Shown here one piece after another: positions 1-11,693 of a stretch of DNA of 64,000 nucleotides. This DNA is from Chamaea fasciata (taxonomy: Eukaryota; Chordata; Aves; Passeriformes; Sylviidae). The stretch covers positions 21,997,740 to 22,061,739 of the forward strand of contig JARCOQ010000012.1 in NCBI GenBank assembly GCA_029207755.1. The letters are read 5' to 3'. Position numbers and translations under genes: made by a program. How positions within the stretch are numbered: position 1 is the first letter of the stretch; the number at the start of each line of letters is the position of its first letter. Below the pieces are notes generated by a model that was given only the letters and a program-made list of their open reading frames with translations, did no database searches and had not been told where the DNA came from.

Positions 1-1767
1 CTTGAGTCTATACCACATCTTGTGTCTCCTTGGTTAATCTTGGTTCCTGGTAGGAATTTCTGCCTCTCTCAGCCTGTTTGGCTCCCTTTGTGCAGCTCAC
101 AGTCAAAGCTCAGGGGCTGAGTCGTCTACGCTTTCTGCTGGAATCACTATCATTAGTGGCACTGGCACGGCAGGAAATGTTCTGAAACAGCCCTGGAATC
201 AGATTGATGTAGCAGAAGCAGTAGGAGGCCTTTAGGTGCCACTTCAGGCTCCTGCTAAGCTTCATCCAGCTCTGCTCAGGTTTTCCAAAAGCAGCATGGT
301 GCTCTGCTTTCCCTTTGGAGAACCACAGCACATCCAAAGCCATGTGCTCCTGTTTTGCAGTTTCCCAAGAGAGCTGAGAGGGAAAAAGTTGAAAAACGTC
401 AGCAGTCGTGTTGGACTCTAAAGGGGAAAACTGAGACCATTTGAATTTCAGTCAGGGAAACATTTTCTTAAATGAGGCTTGTGCCAAGAGTGGGCTGGTG
501 GGAAGAGACAGGAAGGACTCAAAATCATCTGGTTTAGACTTTTTGAGAGCATTTTGGTGCTCAGGGGTTGATATCTATGTGTTGAAAATGCATGTTTGCT
601 GTGTCTGTGTATCCCAGAGAGCAGAACTTGGCCTGCTGGCTGCAAGCGGGAATGCCCAGCAGCCCAGCTTGCCTGCACAGGCAGCAAGAACCCCTGGAGA
701 GCCAAGGTTGGCTTTTAATACTGAAACCACACTGTGAGTCAGTGCTGGTCATGTTTTGAAATATTCCCCCCGCAGGCCCGGCCCCCCTCCCCGGGGCTAG
801 CTCTGGAGAGGCTTTGGAGGAATATCTCCGAAGGGACAGGACAAAAGATTTCAAAAGAGGTTCTTACCCCCAGATTATTCCAAGTCGTTTATTCCTCAAA
901 GGGGTCCAGGGGCCAAAAGAGAGAGAACAAAGAAATCCAGGGGTCTTATCTAGTCTCCTATTTTGGGAGGGTCCTGGCATTCAGCCAATTAGGTGTGGAC
1001 ATGTAGGGAGGAAATTCCAGAAGGGTCAAAAGGCGAGAGACCATTCCCCTAAAGAATTGCAAGGTTTCTCCAGGAGGAAAATGCCTTTGAAGCCCGCAGT
1101 CAACAGGCACAACCTGTCTGTGTTTCCATCACTTTCGGGGAGGTGATTGCTGTAATCAGTTGATGATTCTTCCTTGCTGCTTTACTGGCGCTTTAAATTC
1201 TCTTTGTCATCTCCCTTTTTTAGGGATTGCTGTGTTCCTTCTTTTGCTTTTCAGGTTTGCTTTTGTTCCCAGTAAGGCCACAGTGTTTGGTCTCCTCTCT
1301 TGCTGCTCTGCCTGCATGACTGTATCCCCCAGAACTGCCCTATCCAAAGCTGACCTGCTAGAAAGGAATTTCTTCCTCCCCGCAGGAGAATGTGCTGTTA
1401 TGCTTTCAGGTAGCCCATTCCCTCCGTGGAACACGACTGCATAGCTGTGTGCAGGCAGAAATCAGCAGGTTTTTGGCCCTGTTGAATATGCAGATGATTT
1501 GGTTCAGGTGCTCTTGTCTCCATCCTGCCGGTGCTGACCTGCTCGGCCCTTCCTTCCCACCAGGCACTGCCCTACTGCCCCTGGCCAAAATGCTGGAGCC
1601 AGACAGAAGGGATTCAAGTTCACCCTTGGGAATTCTGTGCCTGTACCTCCACAGCAGAAAGGGCTTTGGAAAAGGGGTCAAGGAAGGACGTCACCAGGGC
1701 ATGGACAGGTCTCCTCTTGTCCTGTTTCCTCAAGTGGCAAAATCATGGTTCCATGTCTTTCCTGCAG
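1..1767. other. Intron 5' of exon A (unit 1)
   Basis: No coding exon is recognised. Bases 1-70 are unique and the duplicated unit starts at 71. Around 780-1150 is a stretch with a reverse poly-A-signal-like tttatt and the general look of an LTR remnant, too weak to name. The equivalent in unit 2 is 26,632-28,328. Confidence 0.5.
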
Positions 1768-1902
1768 AATCTTCAGGGGGTGCAGGTCTCCATGGAGAGC
1801 TCACCTTACTTCCAGCTGGCGGGCCCCAGTGATGCATGCCGTGCCGTGCCAGGAGGCGCCATTACCGATGTGCACGTCCACTTCACTCCTGACGAGAACA
1901 AG
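1768..1902 (+). CDS. HYDIN: HYDIN exon A, unit 1
   Basis: 45 codons, phase 0 at both ends, acceptor tttcctgcag and donor gtgaga. Encodes the end of the first ASH-like domain: MESSPYFQL near the start and HFTPDENK at the end, both recognisable HYDIN landmarks. No amino-acid difference from unit 2 was found. The following intron (1,903-3,326) shows nothing I can name. Confidence 0.88.
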
Positions 1903-3326
1903 GTGAGACTGGAGGAGCCAAAACACAGATTTATCTCCAAAGCCATTGTTGTCCCTGCACTCTGGGTACAGCCCATGCTGTGAGCTTGGCTCCAGGCCGT
2001 GGGCAGGCAGCCTGCAGCCAGTCCCAGCTTGGCATGTGCTGTCAGGCCCTGCACCCAGGCCTGACAGGCCCTGCTTCCCCTCGCTGCACATTCCTCTGAG
2101 CATTCCCAAGGGAAGAAAGATGCCCAGGGAACAGTAGGCAAACGGTAGAGGGGTGTTGATAGATGTCTGGCCATCTCTAGGTATAGTGGAAGGGGTTTCA
2201 TTATTCTGCAAAGTACTAGAGGAACAAAGAGGTCAGAGAGCTTTCCGCCTTCCTGACGGGCAACAGCTTCCCTGCCTCACCCGGGGCTGGAGCAAGGACG
2301 GTGCTTTTTCACACCCTCTGTTCTCCAGCCTTGCGGCTGTGCTGTCCCAGAGCACAGCTGACCATGACACGGCTGCAAGGCCAGGGCAGAGGATGTGCTG
2401 TGCCCGTGGGCCCAGCCTGGCACAGGCACACTGAGCTCTAGGTGCCCTTAGTCAGCAGGAGCTTGGTGAGCTGCAGGGGACTTGGACACCTGCCTGAAAG
2501 AGCTCGTGTAGGGCAGGTACAGCCTGCAGGCAGGCAGACCTGTGGGCCCAGAGCCGGTGGCAGCGACACTGCTGCGGCTCTGTCTTCATGCCTGTCACTG
2601 TGGCTGCTCTGTCAGCTGGCGCCCATTCCATGCCAATTGTGCTTTTGCGTGCAAGTTTGAACACCAGTGCCGAGGCCCTGGCAAGTCTGCTCTCAGCGCT
2701 GTGATCTGGAGGCTCGTTCATACAGAGGGGTTTAGGACATGGCATGGAAGGGAGGAGGCCTTGCAGGGAAACAAAGAGAGGCTCTTTGCAACAGCATCCT
2801 GCTACCTCTTAGCACTGTTCTTCTCGTGACTTGGTTGGAGAGGCAAAGTTAGAGGGGAGTTCTGAGCAAACAGATATTTCTACACCAGGCCAGAGGTCCA
2901 GGATCTCTTTGGGTGCAGCTGTTCTCTCAGTTTCCTTTTGCTGCTTAGATTCAGTTTAACACTTTGTCCTATTCTCAATCAGTGGGAATATAGTAACCTA
3001 AGGAGGAATGTCCTGTGTTCCCTAGCTCCATGTTCCTTAGAAGGGACTTAGGAATTATTTAACATCATTAAAATTGAGAGTAAAAATTATGGTGGCCCTG
3101 GGCACTTGTCTGTATGACCCAAGTGACACAAGAGCTTAATGCCACTGAGATAGGTTTTGCAAAGTGCACTGCTGCCTTTAAAATGTGAGATATTAGTAGA
3201 ACTTATTGTTCATTTGGGGGTAGAATAGGTAAATTGATACCCTTGAAGGGATATAGGAAATGGCTTTTCTTCTGCCATGGAGATGGCACCAAATGACCTG
3301 TGCTGAGACAGTTTCTTTTCCTGCAG

Positions 3327-3526
3327 GTTTATTCCCATGAGCTCGTCTGCGTCAGTGGAGAGGAAAGGATAGTTGTGCCAATTCGGGCCATCCCTGCCCG
3401 AGCTATCCTGGACTTCCCAGACGAGCTGGACTTCTCAAAGTGTCCGGTCAAGGGCAGCACCCGCAAGAGTCTGCTGATTCAGAATTGTGGTAGTGTGGCA
3501 GCTCATTACCAGCTGAGCACCGAGAG
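3327..3526 (+). CDS. HYDIN: HYDIN exon B, unit 1
   Basis: 200 bases, entering in phase 0 and leaving two bases into a codon; acceptor ctgcag, donor gtgagg. Encodes the final strand of one domain (IVVPIRAI), then a new domain starting LDFPDELDFSKCPVK, the classic HYDIN pattern in which a DFG/DFS strand opens each repeat. One residue differs from unit 2 (Ser versus Gly near the end). Confidence 0.9.
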
Positions 3527-6500
3527 GTGAGGCAGCTCATCTGTCCTTGTGCAAAACACCTTTGGGGGATAACAGAGTTGGGAAAGAACAACAGAAGGAA
3601 CCAGAGCATGGGAGCTGCTGCCCTGCGTCGCCGGCTGGAAATGGGCAGGATGGATGGCATCTGCTCTTGCTTTCAGTGTTCTTAGCAGGATGCAGCCTTT
3701 GAGCTTTCTCTGCCCCAGATTTCCTGGGGGGTGCTGGAACATGTTCGTTGCTGGCTTGCGCCCTCCTGAGCACAAGCAGCTTCTGAAATGGGTACTCACC
3801 ACTGTCAGCCAAACAGACCCATTCTCTGGGAGGACACAGGCACATGGCTTTCCAGTGGTGCCTGCATCAGATGCCCAACATGAGCTGTGTTGCAGGCAGC
3901 CGGTGCAGTTCCTGTTACTTAAAGCTGATCTGATTTCCCTTGTCAGCTGAGGGCATCAGTCCCCTCTTCTGTTCCACGATGAACCTTTGAAAGCCGGTTT
4001 AAAATTTCAAACACGTGCTTTAAATCTCTGAATAAGGTCGTGCCCCCTTTCATTGAGATCTCATTTTATATATTCTGAAGTTCCTGTGTTTCTGCTGTTT
4101 TTTCATTTTGGTTTGTGTTAAATGTTTGCCAAAAGATCATGAATTCTTCATTGGGAACTTTCATAAATGTCAAGCTCCTCCAAGGCCTATCAATACACCA
4201 CATGCCCATAGGCATAGGCACAGGTGTATTAGAAACATGAGACATTTAGTGACTATGTGAAAAGCAATTGGGCTGATTTAGAAGATAAAAGTATAGAATA
4301 ACTTTCTCTAGAGGGGACCTCTGGAAATTGTCCGAGCAAATACGCTGCTCAAAGCAAGACCAGTGTCCGGGGATTGCAAGGGGCCATTGGGAGATCTGGA
4401 GTTGTCTTTAGATGCCATACAAGGAAACAAACATACAAATGGACTAGTTAAAAAGCCGAAGAAGACCTATTAAAACCCCTCCATGACCTTATCTTTTCTG
4501 CCTGTCGGGTGCAGTAGTGATTCATTGAAAGGGTAGATCTAACAGGATGAGAACTATCTTAAGGAACAGCTGACAATTAACTCACTATATTGCTCTAATC
4601 AAGCCATAAAAGGCCAAAATTTATCCTGCCAGCCCCATCTCTTGGCAGTGGTTTTCATTTGGTTATTATAGCGTCAGGGATGTCTCCTTCACAGTCCTTC
4701 TTATCTGTGGGCTCAGGGAACAGCTTAGTGATGTTGACTGAAATTCAGAGGAGTTAAGTTTAACTGTAGAGCTTGTGTCCTTGGGTCTTGGGGAGCCAGG
4801 TCTATATGAGAGATGACTGCTCCAGCAGGAACAGGGGAGTCTGGTGGGTACAGCCTGGGGTGGGATGTAGGAGATGCAAGGGCTGATTTGCACTCAGTTT
4901 TTCAGCCCTGACAACTGAAACTTGGCTGGATCCTCTTCTCCTGGTAATTTGAAAATAAGAAGATATCTTCTTTCTCACGCAACCCCTGAGGTCACTCCCA
5001 GGAGTGTTATTCGCATCCTGCCATCTGAGGGCAGGAGTATGTAACATGGGGCAGGAGTGGGAAGGGAAGGGAAGGGAAGGGAAGGGAAGGGAAGGGAAGG
5101 GAAGGGAAGGGAAGGGAAGGGAAGGGAAGGGAAGGGAAGGGAAGGGAAGGGAAGGGAAGGGAAGGGAAGGGAAGGGAAGGGAAGGGAAGGGAAGGGAAGG
5201 GAAGGGAAGGGAAGGGAAGGGAAGGGAAGGGAAGGGAAGGGAAGGGAAGGGAAGGGAAGGGAAGGGAAGGGAAGGGAAGGGAAGGGAAGGGAAGGGAGTG
5301 CTGAAGTGTGGCCAGGGACTCCCTTAACTGGCAGCTTCTCTTTCTGGCAAAATTCCTGACAAAACAATAAGAAAAAAATCCTGTGCCTTGCCCACACCAG
5401 GCACCGATCCCCCAAGCCCCAGCAGAGACCTGCAGCAGTGCTGGCTCACCCTCGGGGCAGATGTGGGAGCTCGTACAGTAATCGGGCTCCGGGGCTGCTG
5501 GGGCCTTGTCTTTCCTCCTCTCTCCCCAAAGTCTCACATCCAGCACATAAACATTGCTGGCCCAAGGCTTCTCCATCAGCCACTAGTGATGTTCTCACTA
5601 GTGGTAATGGAGCAGGTCAGGCCCATAACTGCAGCAATAGGTCCTTAGTGAGCAGAACCTGAAGCAAGTTCATCAGCTGTCACTACTGACATGAATGAAA
5701 TTCAGCTTGCCAGATGTTCTCTATATTTTTGTGTGTGATAAGTTCATCACCAAACTCCCCAGAACACCCTTTCTGTGCACAGATTGACCACCAGCAAAGC
5801 ACTGAGGAACTTTTGTTTCCTCAGTGGGGCTGTGGAAGAGCACAAAGCCCAGCAACTTCTGGGCAGAAGCACATTTCACCTGAGCTGTCCCTGAGCATCA
5901 AAGCACGGAGTCTTGTGTTTGTCAGGCAAGAACTGTTCACCTGGTGACCAATCCTAATTGCTCCTGTTACATCCAAAGTGCACCAAGACATTTGCGTAAT
6001 TATTTCCAACACATTGCGCAGAGTTTGTCTGGTGAGCCAAGCAAACAGTTACCAGCCTGGATGACAACCCAGGGCCCCAGACTGCACTGCTGGTAAATAC
6101 ACAAAACCCTCCTGTTCTGCCTCCTCGATGTGCTCCTGCTAATGGTGCTTCATATGGCTGGGATTGGATCCTTCAGATTGTAAATGGCATCCTCCTTTTG
6201 GGTCTTGTTTCCATGTCACTGTATTGCTCTAATCTGCATTTGCACTCTTTCAGAGTTTTGATTGCTCCTTTTTGTAGAGCAGCTTTCATTGAAATGCTGA
6301 CAAAATGTGCTAATTCAGGATCTTTTCAAGGTAAAATAAACCAAAGAGCCACGCTGCAAATTCAACAGTAGTTATTCCGTGGTCTTCAAGAGAAAGTTCC
6401 TTCTCCCTGTCTGATTCCTAGGCTGTAATCTCACAAGAGAGATAGTGCCCTAACATTTGCATCTCTTGAGAGGAAGTTTATAGGTAGCAGGAAATGAGAA

Positions 6501-6834
6501 ATTCCTGAGGCAGTCAGCGTCAAGTTATGCATGCAGATAGCTCTTAACTCTCTCTGTGCTTTTCACAAACCATTCTCTGATGGGATTGCTGGCAGTCAGA
6601 AGGCTGGATGCAGAGTATGGGGGAGATTAGGTCGTTTTATCCCACAGGATCTTCTGAGGGCTGGATCTCCTCAGAAGTGGGTCAGTAGCTGTTTCTGATC
6701 CTGGCTGTTCTGTCTGTCTTGGCCGTAGTTTGTTTGCTCCCTGCTTGCCCAAGTGAGCTGAAGTGACCTGCACTGCAGAAAGAATGTCATGGCCAGAATT
6801 CCCCCCAAGTCCTGATCCTCTCTTTGTGTTGCAG
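3527..6834. other. Intron B-C, unit 1
   Basis: 3.3 kb intron. It holds the (GGGAA)n tract at 5,059-5,297 and otherwise nothing recognised. The unit 2 counterpart is 30,088-33,555. Confidence 0.6.
5059..5297 (+). repeat. (GGGAA)n pentanucleotide microsatellite, unit 1
   Basis: About 239 bases of nearly perfect GGGAA units (about 48), purine-only on the strand transcribed into HYDIN RNA. Runs of GGG every five bases satisfy the usual G-quadruplex pattern. Long open frames through it on both strands are by-products of the repeat and not genes. Confidence 0.97.
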
Positions 6835-6956
6835 TCCTTTCTCCGTGGTTCCAGCCGAAGGAATTCTGGGCCCTGGTCACACCATGCAGGTGACAGTGGG
6901 ATTTCACCCGCTGACGTGCGGTGACCATTTCGGGTCCCTGGTGGCGCGCTGCATAG
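6835..6956 (+). CDS. HYDIN: HYDIN exon C, unit 1
   Basis: 122 bases; the first base completes a serine codon with exon B, and one base carries into exon D. Acceptor ttgcag, donor gtgagt. Encodes SPFSVVPAEGILGPGHTMQV and the VGFHPL strand, a typical ASH mid-domain with the PxxGxLxPG turn. Unit 2 has Thr where this copy has Ile in the last full codon. Confidence 0.88.
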
Positions 6957-8258
6957 GTGAGTGCTGGGCAACGCATGGGACACAGGACAGTTCTCCACCA
7001 TCACTCCCTGTTCATCCCCCTCAATTCCCTCTAGATGTACCTCCTCTGTTCCAGCTCTGCCCCAAAGAAAACTGAAATAGCTGGTGTTTAAATGGTTGAA
7101 AAAGTGGATCCCCTCTAACAGGGCTGAGATTTTTGGAATTCTGTTTTGCTGGGTGTTGCAGAGTGGAGGAAGGAGGAACCCTGATTCTCCACTACTGTGT
7201 GGCTACGCCTGGGTGAAGTTTTATTTTACTCCTGGGCAGTGCTGTATGTGAACTGCGAGGTCTCCATCAGACTCTCTCCAATGCAGTGTATTTCTTGCAC
7301 ACCTCTGTCCTGTATGCCGCTTCTCCACTGGCTTGTCACAGACCCTTTTACTATGTTGCCCTCTACACATCCATGTAGTTTTTGCCTAATAACATCTTCA
7401 GGCCCTCAAGTTCCTGTATGGTGACAAATCAAGACAAATTTTTCCTCGTCCCCATTTCCCAGGCCGTTCATGCTGTTGCAAACCTCTCACATCTCCCATT
7501 TGATTTCTAGACTGAGGAATCCCATTCAGACTTCATATAGAAGCTGCTCTGTACTTATTAATCTTTCCTTGTCCTTTTGTATTTAACCTGAAATGCTCCA
7601 TCTTGGTTTTTGAGATCAGGACAATGTAAAATATTTCAAGACTGATGGGGCTGTGGGTTTGGACAGGAAGATGACGATGATGATGATTTTTATGGTGTTC
7701 ATTTTGTAGTGGTTTGTCATATTGCAAAGCCAGGCCGGTTGTGTTTCCTCTCCTGTGTCCCCTCCTGCTGTGGGCTGTCACTTCACCTGTTCCTCTGGGT
7801 CTCCTTTTTCTGCCCACATGCCCCCAGGCGTATTTGCTTGTCAGCAACAAGGGATCCAAGGGATCAGGAGGGGCAGGAGTCTCGTGGGATGCGCAGGGGA
7901 GACCTCGGCAAGCCAGGATTGACCAGGGCTCCTCAGTGTCACCTGAAGGACTTTGATGCAGAAATCCCAGTGGTCTGAGTGGGTCACCTGAGCACATCTG
8001 ACAAATCCCACTGTACATACTGTCACCTTGGGGCCAAATCTCTACAAACACCTTGGAAATAAGGTGGTTAAGGAGGTGCCCAGGACATCCTCACGCCGTA
8101 CACACAGAGCTGTCAGGACGTGATAAATGTACTGATCCATGGAACTGCTAATACATTTAAAAGCTATGACACTTTCTTCCGTGACCTGTGGTTTGCTTTG
8201 TTCCTTGTGCTTCCATCAGCAACTGAGCTAGCTGAGCAAAGACTCTGCTTTGTTCCAG
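6957..8258. other. Intron C-D, unit 1
   Basis: 1.3 kb with no recognised element beyond a short GAT run near 7,672-7,687. Unit 2 counterpart: 33,678-34,979. Confidence 0.5.
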
Positions 8259-8463
8259 GTGAAGAAAGTTTCTTCACATTCCTTCGCGCAGAAGCTGCAG
8301 ATGTCAACATTGGATTGAGCACATATTCCATGAAGGTTGAGAAGACTTTCATCACCACATCAAGCCACACAAGCATGTTCATCAGAAACAGGAGTAACAT
8401 CACAGCCCACTTCCAGTGGAAGATGTTTCCTACTGAGGTAGCCGACAATGAAGAGAAGAGGAG
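8259..8463 (+). CDS. HYDIN: HYDIN exon D, unit 1
   Basis: 205 bases, acceptor tgttccag, weak donor gttggt in both units. Encodes ADVNIGLSTYSMKVEKTFIT and IRNRSNITAHFQWKMF, matching the HYDIN repeat in which a conserved RSNI(I/T)AHF strand is followed by an acidic/basic linker (NEEKRR). Val here is Glu in unit 2 in the linker. A CR1 LINE fragment follows in the next intron. Confidence 0.88.
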
Positions 8464-8639
8464 GTTGGTTTGAAAGATACGTTTCAGTGAGATACATGGC
8501 CCAAGACTGAAACTAATGCATGGCCTCAGGGGGGTGTTGGTGATTTTGAATGGTTTAGGCCAAGTAAACCATCCCTGGCCTTAGGGTGTGTGTCCCTGGG
8601 CTGCAGGAGCTCAGCACAGCATTCCAGTTCCATTTATAC

Positions 8640-9650
8640 TCCAACCAAGGATGGCATTTTGGGAAGGAAAGGTTGATTGCAATGACTGGATTTCCTCAAG
8701 TTCTAATTGGGCTTTTGCCTCCCTAATCTTCTTCCTACATGACCTGGCAACATCCTTAAACGTTTCCTGAGTTGCCAGCCCCTCTTTGCAAAGGCGATAC
8801 GCCCTCTTTTTTCCCCTTAGTTCCTTCCAAATCTCCTTGCCCATCCAGGCTCGTTGTCTTCCCTGTCAGCTCATCTTTCAGCACACAGGGACAGTCTGTT
8901 CCTGTGCCTTCAAGACTTCTTTCTTGAAGTATGTCCATCCTTCCTGGACCCCTTTGTTTGTAATGGCTGTTTCCCAAGGTCCTCTCCAAAACAGTCTCTT
9001 GAACAGGCCGAAGGCTGCCTTCCAGAAGACCAGAGTGGAAGTTTTGTTGATGCCCCTCCTTGTTTCACTGAATGTTGAAAACTCTGTTATTTCACAGTCA
9101 CTGTACCCCCAGACAGTGGTGAACAGATGAAGTTCTTTTAGTTCTTAGGGAATCTCCTGGTGATATCCAGTACCTGGATCCCAGGGAGGCAGCAGGCTTC
9201 CCTGTGGAACGGATCCGCTCGATATACAGGGCCCTCATTTCCCCTTAGAAGGGATTCACTTACTACCACTACCCTTCTTTTCTTCGTAATACTTTTTTCC
9301 AATTACATTTATTTTCATGCCAGTTTGTGTCCTAGCCTGTCACCAGGACATTTTGTTTTTCCTTACTTCCAGTCTTAGGGATGGTGTTAGCTCTAAGGCC
9401 TACTCTCCTGCTGTCAGAGATGCTTTTGAGATCTCAGAGCAGAGAGGACTTTTTTTTATGAGAGGAGCTAGTGCAGGATCCTTTCCCTCTCTGGCCATTC
9501 TACTACCATGCACTGGGATGGGACCCAAAAAGCTCTGGATCCTGAAAAGATGATCTCTCCAGGAGTTTGCTGTCTGTCTCCTGCACCAAGAAGTCCCTTC
9601 CCCTCTCACAGCCTCTGTTTTCATGCATATAAAACCTTGGATGTCACTGA
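8640..9650 (-). mobile_element. CR1-type LINE fragment (ORF1 + start of ORF2), unit 1
   Basis: Read on the - strand, 9,300-9,150 encodes an avian CR1 ORF1-like piece (RRVVVV followed by RADPFHREACCLPG), and 8,845-8,650 encodes a CR1 ORF2-like piece (KEGLATQETFKDV, then CRKKIREAKAQLELE). Order and orientation fit one 5'-to-3' element running from about 9,650 down to 8,640, with internal deletion and no reverse transcriptase domain left. Dead copy, present in both units, so it predates the duplication. Confidence 0.75.
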
Positions 9651-10182
9651 AGGGATGCAGTGCCTGAATTCATCAATTTCCTCTGGAAGTGCTCTGGGAT
9701 GCTCTTGTGAAAGGCAGTGTAGGGAACAGGGCAGGTCCAAAATGGAAGAAACAAAGAGCGATGCTGGTAACACGTAACCACAACCCAGCTTCGTCTCCCT
9801 TTCCCAGGGAAGTCCTGCAGTGGGTGCTCCGTGATCTTTATCTGCTTCCCCTGAGCAGCTCAGTGGTAGGAAAAGCCAGCTGAGGTGGCTGGTGGATTCT
9901 CCCTCAGTTTTGGCAGAGGCTTTGAGGCAGGAGATTCTCTTGAGGGATGCTGGCTTTCCAAAGCTCTCCTGAGCTTGCAAGTGTGGAGTAAAGCTACCTG
10001 CTGAGCTAGTGCACAACAAGTTATCTTCTGATCCGATTGGGACCCTCGTGGCTTGGGGTCAGCCCTTGCTGGGGAGCTGCCGCTCCTCCCCAAGTGCTTT
10101 GCTCTCCCGCACTTCCGCTTCTCTCTGCAAATATGCGGCTCATTAAATGACCTGCTGGCTTTGTCTCTCCCTGCGGCTGCAG

Positions 10183-10375
10183 GCAGTGTGATTTGCTGGA
10201 GCCACCACCAAAGGTCTGGATGGAAGACTTCATGGAGGAGAAAAAATAAAGAAGGTGAAGGGCTTTTGTGAAAATTGCACCGCCCTCCTGAGCCAAAAGG
10301 TCCAGGAGGAGAAGGCAAAGGTGCAAGAAGACCCCCTGCTGTTCTCCAATGACTTTTGTTTTCATTGAGCCAATG
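10183..10375 (+). pseudogene. HYDIN: HYDIN exon E, unit 1: frameshift and stop
   Basis: Homologous to 36,897-37,089. The A run at 10,241-10,246 has six As against seven in unit 2, so the frame reads Lys-Lys-stop at 10,247-10,249 instead of continuing KKIKK. A G inserted at 10,358 inside the T run restores the original frame later, so exon length stays 193, but the stop cannot be avoided. Acceptor gctgcag and donor gtaagt are fine. The exon would encode the charged linker with WMEDFMEEKK and QKVQEEKAK and the strand opening the next domain. Confidence 0.85.
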
Positions 10376-10397
10376 GTAAGTGATAGCTGAGAACCTC

Positions 10398-10547
10398 ATT
10401 TTCCTCCTCTTCCTTCTCTTCCTTCTCTTTCTCCTTGTCCTCCTCCTCTTCCTTCTCCTCCTTCTCCTCCTTCTCCTCCTCCTCCTCTTCCTCCTCCTCC
10501 TCCTCCTCCTCTTCCTTCTCCTCCTCCTCCTCCTCTTCCTCCTCCAG
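10398..10547 (+). repeat. TCC/TTC polypyrimidine tract, unit 1
   Basis: About 150 bases of C and T only, mostly TCC and TTC triplets, starting 22 bases after the end of exon E. Unit 2 has 48 more bases. Open frames through it on both strands are low-complexity artefacts. The rest of intron E-F (to 11,593) holds nothing I recognise. Confidence 0.93.
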
Positions 10548-11593
10548 CCCACCCTACCCCCGCCCCTTCCCCCGGGTGCGGTCACTCAGCAGGTCCTCAG
10601 CTGGCTCGGTGTGCTCAGAGGGAGGACATGGAGTTTCTGGTGCGGCTGCAGAGCTAACTGCTGAAAGTATTTCTGCCCTGCAGGCTCAAGGCAGGGCTGG
10701 GAGCCTGACAAAGCTGAGCTCTGCTGCCAGGGCTCGAGCTCAGGGCACTCCGTGTCCTTGAAGTGTCCACAGGGAGCAGTTTTTGTAGGTAGGGGCTCCC
10801 CCGACACGTGCTGCTGCGTGGGGTTCAGCGGAGGGTGTTGGAGCAGTGCCAGTTCACGGATTGACCTGAAGCATGCAAGGGTTCGCTGGGAAAAGGAGGC
10901 CAAATTCAGCCCAAGGTTAATCGTAGAAATGCCTGTCCCTTCCTCTAACCACGACTCGCACTGTTTGTGAGTCTCCCAGTGTCATCTGTGAGCCTGGACA
11001 CAAGGGTGGGAGGTTATAATGGGCATTTTGAGTTCTCTTGCACACGGGGACAGTAAACCTTTTCTTTTTCTGTTTATGCAAGCAAACGCCCATGTCCTCC
11101 CATCAGCCAGAGCCCTGATTCTGAGTATTGGCATTGTGAGAGATGATGAATGCCTGGTGTCTGCACAGTGCAAAATCCCTTCTCATCCTGGAGTAAATCC
11201 TAGAATAATCCCAACCTCTGCTTTCTTTGAAAAAAGGTTAAACTAATATTTTTCTTTCCAAGGAAGGGGATCGTGTTCTTGGTTACTCCTATGGCCCATC
11301 TAAGGCCAAGAGCCACCAGTGCACAATGGCAGTTAGGTACCACTGTAGCTGACTGCAGCATGATGTGACCAGGAGCTTGTGTCAGAGCAGCAGGAACATT
11401 GTGGAGAGTGGGGGCTGATCAGCTGAGCATTGAGAGCGCCCAGTGGTGTGTTGAGCTGGGTTTAGAGTGTTTCCTTGGGCTCCTTATGTTGTTCACTCAT
11501 CACTGATGCTCTGAAGAAAGGCTTAGAGGAGTGGTTGAAAACAAGAAGTGTGAAGTTTGAAGATAAATCTTTTTCTGTCTCTTTCTGTTTCAG

Positions 11594-11693
11594 GAGGGAG
11601 AGATTGGGCCACGTTGTTCGGCTGAAATCAAGGTGACCTTTAAACCCCTGGAAGCACTGGAGTATCAGAGTGTGGCCTACTGTGACATCTCAG
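11594..11693 (+). CDS. HYDIN: HYDIN exon F, unit 1
   Basis: 100 bases, phase 0 in and one base out, acceptor tgtttcag, donor gtacag. Encodes EGEIGPRCSAEIKVTFKPLE and the YCDISG end, the second half of an ASH domain. Identical in protein to unit 2. Confidence 0.88.

Noticed and set aside
5004..5576. Long REGKG and LPFPS repeat reading frames on both strands
   Set aside because: They come entirely from the (GGGAA)n microsatellite, which is free of stops in several frames; the same applies at 31,363-32,297.
8611..8844. A 77-residue frame on the - strand as a host gene
   Set aside because: It is CR1 ORF2 sequence (AKAQLELE region), so a LINE remnant.
9860..10664. Arg/Lys-rich and Leu/Ser-rich reading frames
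   Set aside because: Translations of the TCC/TTC tract. The exon here is the + strand exon E, and the low-complexity frames have no supporting signal; same at 36,742-37,426.
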